Source: Anaerolinea sp.
GTDB taxonomy: Bacteria; Chloroflexota; Anaerolineae; Anaerolineales; Anaerolineaceae
DNA: 9,600 bases
NCBI GenBank assembly: GCA_029975965.1
Contig: JARKOV010000002.1
Span: 1 to 9,600 of the forward strand
Direction: 5' to 3'
Shown here: piece after piece, positions 5,642-9,600 of the stretch
How positions within the stretch are numbered: position 1 is the first letter of the stretch
Layout: each line of letters begins with the position of its first letter
Translations under genes and position numbers: made by a program
The notes under the pieces: generated by a model
Database searches by the model: none
What the model was told of the DNA's origin: nothing
The model's input: only the letters and a program-made list of their open reading frames with translations

Positions 5642-7573
5642 TTACTTCACGAACAGGTTGAAGTCGATGTGCTCCCAGGTCGCGCCGGCGAGGACGTAGT
5701 TGTTCACTTTGCCCTCAGCCTCGGCAGCCACGAGCTGATCGGTCAGGCCGGCCAGCGTCTCAGAGCCGAGCAGGTCAACCGCGCCGGTGAGCAGTTGCGC
5801 TTCGGCGTTCTCGGGGGTCACGAAGGAAATCACCACGTTCGGGGTCTTGGGGGCGCCCAGGAAGAAGTACGGGTTGGCCTCGAAGACCATCTTCTCACCC
5901 TTCACCCACTCCTTGATCACGTACGGACCGTAGCTCCAGGGCTTCTCAGCAACCTCGGGCAGGGTCGGCCAATCTTTGGCGGGGACGTCCTTGAGGGTCA
6001 TGCCCTTATAGGGGCCTTCGCTCTCGATCGGCTGGTTGGAAGGATAGAAGGTGTAGTACGGCAGGAAGTACAACGGATCCTGAACGCCGGGGAGCAGAGT
6101 CAGGGTCTCGCTGGTGCCGTCGAAGGTGATGTTGGCGGTCTTGTCGCAGTTGATGAAGGTCGTCGCGCCAGATTCGCGGTCGCAAACCGTCTTGTAACCA
6201 AGCTCGAGGTCAGCCTGCGAAAGGGCGGAGCCATCCTGCCACTTGATATCCTCGCGGAACTTGTAGGTGATGGTCAGTTGCTTCATCGTCAGCGTGCCGC
6301 TGCTGAACTCAACCTCGGTGCCGGTGCTGTCGATCACTTTGACGCCCGGGGCCAGGGCGACAACCTCGCCCGCCGAGTCGTAGACCATGTCGCCTTCTTT
6401 GACTTCCACATCCGCGTTCACCGCGCCGCCGTTCTCAATGGTGGGCAGCTCGTTGAGCAGGTAGGGCTGGAAGTCGTAGTTGAGGCTGGTGTAGGAGCGG
6501 AAGCCCATCAGGCCGGCGGCCAGGGCGGCCACGTAAGCCGACTCAACCAGCGTGTAGAGCGAAGCGGGTTCCTGGGTGAAACCAATCACCAGCGTATCGC
6601 GACCGGGGATCTCCCAATCCTGGATGTTGTAGGTGTAGTACTCCTCACCCGGGGTGGGGGCGAAGCCGGTCAGGGCGGCGGCGGCCGAGAAGGTCTCGGT
6701 GCGGTTGAACAGCGGGATCGCCGGGACGTCCTTGGTGTATTCCTGCTGGACGATGGTGTACCACTTGATGCGCTCTTCCTTCACCAGGGTGTTGTTGGCG
6801 TTCTTGATGGCGGCGGAAGCAGCCTCATTGCACCAGCCCATGTAGTTCTGGCCCTGCCAGTTGTTCTCGGGCAGCGGGATCTGATCGCAAGCCCACAGGG
6901 TCTGTCCACCGGGGTCAGCCTGGCCAACCCACGCGAACGCGCCGAGCTCGAAATCGCGCACCTGCAGGCCGGTCGTGTCGCCGAACCACCAGGAAGCCGG
7001 GACGTGCGAGCGCAGGATCTGGACGCCGCAGTCAGCCATCTGTGATTCCCAAACGGCGGCCCAGGCCTGGCGGAAGGCAGCGGTGGTGGTGAAGAATTTC
7101 AGCGCCAGCACCGAGCCGTCTTCCTTACCGCGAACGGCAGCGCCTTCGCCGAGCGTCCAGCCAGCCTCGTCGAGCAGCGCAGCGCCCTTCTCAGGGTCGA
7201 AGGGGTAGATGGTGACGTTCTCATCGCCAGCATACGCCCAGTGAGCCTTGGGGATGAAGGTGTCCATCACGAGGCCCTGCGCTTCCTCATCCGTCAGCAG
7301 GGGATAGCCCGCTTTGGCGAGGTCGGCTTTGTTGGTGCAGTAAGCCAGCGCCTGGCGAACGCGCAGATCACTCAGGATCGGGTGCGGCGTGGTGAAGGCC
7401 TTGCGCTCCACCTCAACGATTTCGGTCCTCTCGACCACCTGGGTCTCGACGACCTCGACTTCCCTGGTCCGTTCCACCACAACGGTCTCAACGATCGTCT
7501 GGGGCTGGCAGGCTGCCAGGACCAGGCTCGCGATCAGGACAAGCGCGAGTACGAAAAGTGACTTTTGCTTCAT
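5642..7573 (-). CDS. Circularly permuted family-5 substrate-binding lipoprotein (SBP1)
   Basis: A 643-residue extracytoplasmic binding protein of the SBP_bac_5 (OppA/DppA) type. Residues 1-21 are a signal peptide ending in a lipobox, L19-A20-A21-C22, so C22 should be lipid-modified. Residues 26-57 are a Val/Glu-rich linker with a 14-residue tandem repeat. The two family halves are in reversed order. Residues about 59-325 carry motifs normally found in the C-terminal half: SDLRVRQALAYCTNK (68-82), YPFDPEKGAALLDEAGW (123-139), and KDVPAIPLFNRTE then WEIP (281-323). Residues about 326-643 carry the normal N-terminal half: DTLVIGFTQEPASLY (326-340), ITYKFREDIKWQDGSALSQ (435-453), WSYGPYVIKEW (546-556), and finally WEHIDFNLF, where the protein stops. 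The ATG at 7573 has AGGAGGAG nine bases upstream. It has its own promoter and heads the oppBCDF operon, so it is the expected binding protein of that importer. The ligand is unknown. Confidence 0.93.
   Translation of the reverse strand: MKQKSLFVLALVLIASLVLAACQPQTIVETVVVERTREVEVVETQVVERTEIVEVERKAFTTPHPILSDLRVRQALAYCTNKADLAKAGYPLLTDEEAQGLVMDTFIPKAHWAYAGDENVTIYPFDPEKGAALLDEAGWTLGEGAAVRGKEDGSVLALKFFTTTAAFRQAWAAVWESQMADCGVQILRSHVPASWWFGDTTGLQVRDFELGAFAWVGQADPGGQTLWACDQIPLPENNWQGQNYMGWCNEAASAAIKNANNTLVKEERIKWYTIVQQEYTKDVPAIPLFNRTETFSAAAALTGFAPTPGEEYYTYNIQDWEIPGRDTLVIGFTQEPASLYTLVESAYVAALAAGLMGFRSYTSLNYDFQPYLLNELPTIENGGAVNADVEVKEGDMVYDSAGEVVALAPGVKVIDSTGTEVEFSSGTLTMKQLTITYKFREDIKWQDGSALSQADLELGYKTVCDRESGATTFINCDKTANITFDGTSETLTLLPGVQDPLYFLPYYTFYPSNQPIESEGPYKGMTLKDVPAKDWPTLPEVAEKPWSYGPYVIKEWVKGEKMVFEANPYFFLGAPKTPNVVISFVTPENAEAQLLTGAVDLLGSETLAGLTDQLVAAEAEGKVNNYVLAGATWEHIDFNLFVK
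7409..7492 (-). repeat. Tandem 14-residue Val/Glu repeat in the SBP1 linker
   Basis: Residues 28-41 (VETVVVERTREVEV) and 42-55 (VETQVVERTEIVEV) are adjacent copies, identical at 11 of 14 positions, each 42 bp. The codons have diverged more than the residues, suggesting an old duplication kept at protein level. It joins the lipid anchor at C22 to the first ligand-binding segment and is probably a surface spacer. Confidence 0.8.
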
Positions 7574-7582
7574 TTTTCCTAT

Positions 7583-7590
7583 CTCCTCCT
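7583..7590 (-). promoter_or_regulatory. Ribosome binding site of SBP1
   Basis: The minus strand reads AGGAGGAG, nine bases before the ATG at 7573; a second AGGA lies closer, three bases before it. This fixes the start just ahead of the signal peptide. Confidence 0.8.
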
Positions 7591-7675
7591 ACAGGATATG
7601 GAAATGTTTGGGTTGGTCAATCGACCACACGGGGAAATATAGGTGCGCCGAGCACGCTGGAATGACCGGCGACCG

Positions 7676-7691
7676 TTTCCTTGCAAGGAAA
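7676..7691. promoter_or_regulatory. 16-bp perfect palindrome, possible operator
   Basis: TTTCCTTGCAAGGAAA is perfectly self-complementary with no spacer. It lies about 40-55 bp downstream of the inferred start site of the SBP1 operon. A site like this suits a dimeric repressor acting as a roadblock; it could also fold as a short RNA hairpin. No regulator gene in the window is an obvious partner. Confidence 0.45.
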
Positions 7692-7738
7692 GTAGAGTAT
7701 TCCGAGATTGTTTAGACGGCTTCATACGGAATGGCAAA

Positions 7739-7767
7739 TTTATAGCACAATCCTGGTATTTCGTCAA
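7739..7767 (-). promoter_or_regulatory. Sigma70-type promoter of the SBP1-oppBCDF operon
   Basis: On the minus strand, TTGACG (7767-7762) and TATAAA (7744-7739) are separated by exactly 17 bp. Each hexamer matches consensus at five of six positions, and TGC directly before the -10 box gives the extended -10 TGn motif. It is the best promoter match I found in the gap and points at SBP1. Confidence 0.75.
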
Positions 7768-7934
7768 GAACACCGAATCTGATGCGGCGATGAGATGGTC
7801 AAGCCAACCCAATGGATACGCTTTCCCTGCACTACACTTATACGTTGTGGCAGGCGATGTATCACAGAAATTGCACCATTTAAGGAAGAATTCTGGTCCG
7901 TCATGCTCAGGGTGTGGTTCATATGGTCGATGAA
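7768..7934. other. Upstream part of the SBP2-SBP1 intergenic region
   Basis: This lower-GC stretch lies between the SBP2 downstream hairpin and the SBP1 promoter. I see no credible gene on either strand and no further clear promoter. A weak TATAAG element lies near 7836-7841 on the minus strand, without a good -35 partner. It may hold regulator sites that I cannot identify by eye. Confidence 0.4.
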
Positions 7935-7954
7935 ATGTGGGCTTTGCCCCACAT
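7935..7954 (-). terminator. Weak terminator-like hairpin after SBP2
   Basis: ATGTGGG (7935-7941) pairs with CCCACAT (7948-7954), 31 bp past the SBP2 stop, with a short loop. The following minus-strand bases are TTCATCG, so there is no real U-tract. It could mark the end of the SBP2 transcript, but efficient termination is doubtful. Confidence 0.35.
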
Positions 7955-7984
7955 ATTCCACAAAATATACGACTCAATCCATTC

Positions 7985-9600
7985 TCATTCGGGACAGCCG
8001 AACACCTCGAGGTTGGAGAGCAAACTGCGCGCGGTCAGGTCCAGCTCCAGGCCGCACAGATCGGGTTGCGAGATGGCGATTTTCAACTGATAGTACAGCG
8101 GAATCACCGGCAGCTCTTCGGCGAAGAGGCGCTCCGCGGCCTGGTTTTTCGCGGCGAAATCCGCCTGGTCTGGCAGCGACCAAAAAGCCGCCCGGCAGGC
8201 CGCATCGAAGGCCGGGTTGGTGTAACCGGTCACGTTGGCGCCGATCCACTGGTTGGCCGAAGAGGGCGCCTGCTCGCTGGTGTACAATTGGCAGGGCGTG
8301 CGCGCCCCGCTCTCCCAGTAAAACATCGCCAGGTCGAAGCTGCGCCCAAACAGCGGCCCCTGGGGGCCTGAGGCAAACAGCGTGCCCGGGTCCATGAACA
8401 CGGTGGTCGTCCCTACCCCGCAGGCAGCCAGTCCATCGCGCACCTGGCGGGCCACTTCCTGGCGGATCGTCGCGGAGGTGGTGAGCAACTGCGCCTGCAA
8501 GGGCGTGCCATCTGGCACGCCGGAGATGCCGGCGGCAACGCGCGGGGTGTTCGGGTCGCCGTCGGCGTCTTTCCAACCGACCTCGTCGAGAAGCTGCGCC
8601 CCCGCCTGGGGATCGTAGCTGTAAGCGGGCAGGTCCGCCTGGAACAACGGATGGGAGGGCGGAAGGTAGCCCGCCGGCACGGCCGAGCGGTTCTTGAACA
8701 GCTCGGAGATCAGCTTGCTGCGGTCGATGCACAGCGCAAAGGCGCGCCGGGTGCGCACATCCCCGAACAGGTCGGGGCGGTCGCCAGACGCCGGGTCGTA
8801 TCCGTCGTCGTAGCTGGCAGGGCGAATGCCAAAATCCAGGTGCTCCCACTCGGCACCTTGCGCCAGGTACAGCTTGAGCCGCCCATTGTTTTCGGTGTTG
8901 ATCAACTCTTCCAGCAGGGGCAGGAAGCCGTCGTTTTGATCGACAATGTCGCATTGCCCCCCGACCAGCGCCATCAGAGCGCTGTCGGCCGGGTTACCGT
9001 TGAAGGTGAACTCCAAGAAATCGTACCGCGGCAGCCCTTCGCCGGCGCGGAAGTATTGGGCGTTCTTGCTCAGGCGGATGCGCTCGCCGGGGATCCACTC
9101 GTCAATCACGTAGGGTCCCCAACCCAGCGGTTTGCGCCGCGCGGTCTCGTCCTGCAGGATTTCAGCCGCAGAAAGACCGCCCAGCACGTGCTTCGGCAGC
9201 GGAGAGAAGAAGAAGGTGGGGTAGCGCTGGTCGACAAACCCCGGGACGCCCACCCACTCCACGGTCAGCGCATCCAGCGCCGTGTACGAGGCGGTGCGGT
9301 CGATCACCCCCTTGCTGGTCGGCGAGTCGGGGTGGGCCGCCAGATCGAACGAAAACACCGAATCCTCCGCCGTCAGCGGCGCGCCGTCAGACCAGCGGAT
9401 ACCATCGCGCAGCTTGAAGGTCACGCTGAGGCGGTCCATTTGCAGCGCCGCGCTGCCGTCCCAGGCCACAGCGCACTCCGGCGAATTGCACCCGGATGGA
9501 AAGACCACCACGCCAGGGGCGAAAGAGACCAACTGCCCGGCGGTATTGACCACCGGATCGCCCGATTGGACGGTCACCGGCTGCAAGACCGCATCGCCGT
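7985..9600 (-). CDS. Family-5 substrate-binding protein in canonical order (SBP2), 5' end outside the window
   Basis: An OppA/DppA-type extracytoplasmic binding protein. The open frame runs to the right edge; the first visible residues are GDAV, before LQPVTVQSGDPV. Internal TTG 9586 is not a credible start because family sequence precedes it. Numbering from that codon, SVTFKLRDGIRWSDGAPLTA (54-73) is the N-terminal-half signature, followed by WGPYVIDEWIPGERI (156-170), AEWEHLDFGI (245-254), GDVRTRRAFALCIDR (275-289), YDPQAGAQLLDEVGW (324-338) and AEELPVIPLYYQ (489-500), ending in NLEVFGCPE. This is the normal family order, unlike SBP1. Signal peptide, lipobox and roughly the first 80-100 residues lie outside. 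Several cysteines (for example C286, C389, C432, C464, C511, C531) may form disulphides. It is followed by a 411-bp gap and is probably a separate transcript from SBP1. Its channel could be OppBC here or one further right. Confidence 0.92.
   Translation of the reverse strand, partial: GDAVLQPVTVQSGDPVVNTAGQLVSFAPGVVVFPSGCNSPECAVAWDGSAALQMDRLSVTFKLRDGIRWSDGAPLTAEDSVFSFDLAAHPDSPTSKGVIDRTASYTALDALTVEWVGVPGFVDQRYPTFFFSPLPKHVLGGLSAAEILQDETARRKPLGWGPYVIDEWIPGERIRLSKNAQYFRAGEGLPRYDFLEFTFNGNPADSALMALVGGQCDIVDQNDGFLPLLEELINTENNGRLKLYLAQGAEWEHLDFGIRPASYDDGYDPASGDRPDLFGDVRTRRAFALCIDRSKLISELFKNRSAVPAGYLPPSHPLFQADLPAYSYDPQAGAQLLDEVGWKDADGDPNTPRVAAGISGVPDGTPLQAQLLTTSATIRQEVARQVRDGLAACGVGTTTVFMDPGTLFASGPQGPLFGRSFDLAMFYWESGARTPCQLYTSEQAPSSANQWIGANVTGYTNPAFDAACRAAFWSLPDQADFAAKNQAAERLFAEELPVIPLYYQLKIAISQPDLCGLELDLTARSLLSNLEVFGCPE

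Larger units (their letters stand above)
7574..7732 (-). promoter_or_regulatory. Long 5' leader of the SBP1-oppBCDF operon
   Basis: If transcription starts about 7 nt past the -10 box, at the A at 7732, the leader is about 158 nt. It holds ATTCCG (7732-7727), CGGAAT (7704-7699) and ATTCC (7663-7659). The middle element can pair with either neighbour, but not both. It also holds a 16-bp palindrome (7691-7676) and a small hairpin TGGTC/GACCA (7627-7614). I do not recognise a known riboswitch. Pairing is read by eye; function is not established. Confidence 0.45.

Noticed and set aside
5618..7045. Long plus-strand open frame (475 codons) opposite SBP1
   Set aside because: It is antisense to a gene with clear signal peptide, lipobox and family motifs. 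Its His/Gly/Val/Leu-rich translation shows no known fold, as expected from a GC-rich shadow frame.
5642..7573. SBP1 as two broken gene fragments or a frameshifted pseudogene
   Set aside because: The frame is continuous for 643 codons, with signal peptide, lipobox, ribosome binding site and promoter. Both halves are nearly complete and meet at the positions expected of a circular permutation.
7579..7977. Minus-strand frame of 132 codons in the intergenic region with CGIC and CNFC pairs
   Set aside because: The CxxC pairs briefly suggested a zinc-binding protein. It starts with TTG without a good ribosome binding site, overlaps the well-formed promoter and leader of SBP1, and the rest of its translation looks random.
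7974..8954. Alternative minus-strand frame (326 codons) overlapping SBP2
   Set aside because: Its Arg/Pro/Gly-rich translation without recognisable motifs contrasts with the SBP2 frame, which shows ordered family motifs throughout.
1..9600. CRISPR arrays, tRNA or rRNA genes, insertion sequences, toxin-antitoxin pairs or defence genes
   Set aside because: I looked on both strands and found no spaced repeats, cloverleaf sequences, transposase motifs or target duplications.

Overview
The window reads as a bacterial peptide-type ABC importer locus. Every gene I accept lies on the minus strand, so transcription runs from high to low coordinates. The coding sequence is GC-rich. The substrate-binding lipoprotein carries a valine/glutamate-rich linker after its lipobox cysteine, a style I associate with Chloroflexota (Anaerolineae-like) solute-binding proteins. 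The phylum assignment is inference; no rRNA or marker gene is present.

Layout in transcription order. (1) 9600-7985: a family-5 substrate-binding protein (SBP2), cut at the right window edge, with its domain segments in the usual order. (2) 7984-7574: about 410 bp without a credible gene. It holds a weak hairpin after SBP2, a strong sigma70-type promoter (TTGACG, 17 bp, TATAAA with an extended -10 TG), and a leader of about 158 nt containing a 16-bp palindrome. (3) 7573-5642: a second family-5 substrate-binding lipoprotein (SBP1) whose two halves are in swapped order, that is, circularly permuted. (4) 5641-5543: an intergenic hairpin. (5) 5542-1280: two permeases and two ATPases (oppB, oppC, oppD, oppF-like), tightly spaced or overlapping. 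(6) 1262-1227: a strong bidirectional terminator. (7) 1204-47: a response-regulator-type protein with its own near-consensus -10 box so close to the ATG that the mRNA is probably leaderless.

SBP1, OppB, OppC, OppD and OppF form one complete importer. The lipid-anchored SBP1 captures ligand outside the membrane, OppB/OppC form the channel, and OppD/OppF hydrolyse ATP. The gene order matches classical opp/dpp operons. The real ligand (peptide, sugar oligomer or other) cannot be read from the sequence. SBP2 may feed the same channel or belong to a cluster further right. The response regulator looks like a separate unit.

The most notable observation is the circular permutation of SBP1. Residues about 59-325 match the usual C-terminal half of family-5 binding proteins, and residues about 326-643 match the usual N-terminal half. 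SBP2, in the normal order, sits directly upstream and provides an internal comparison.
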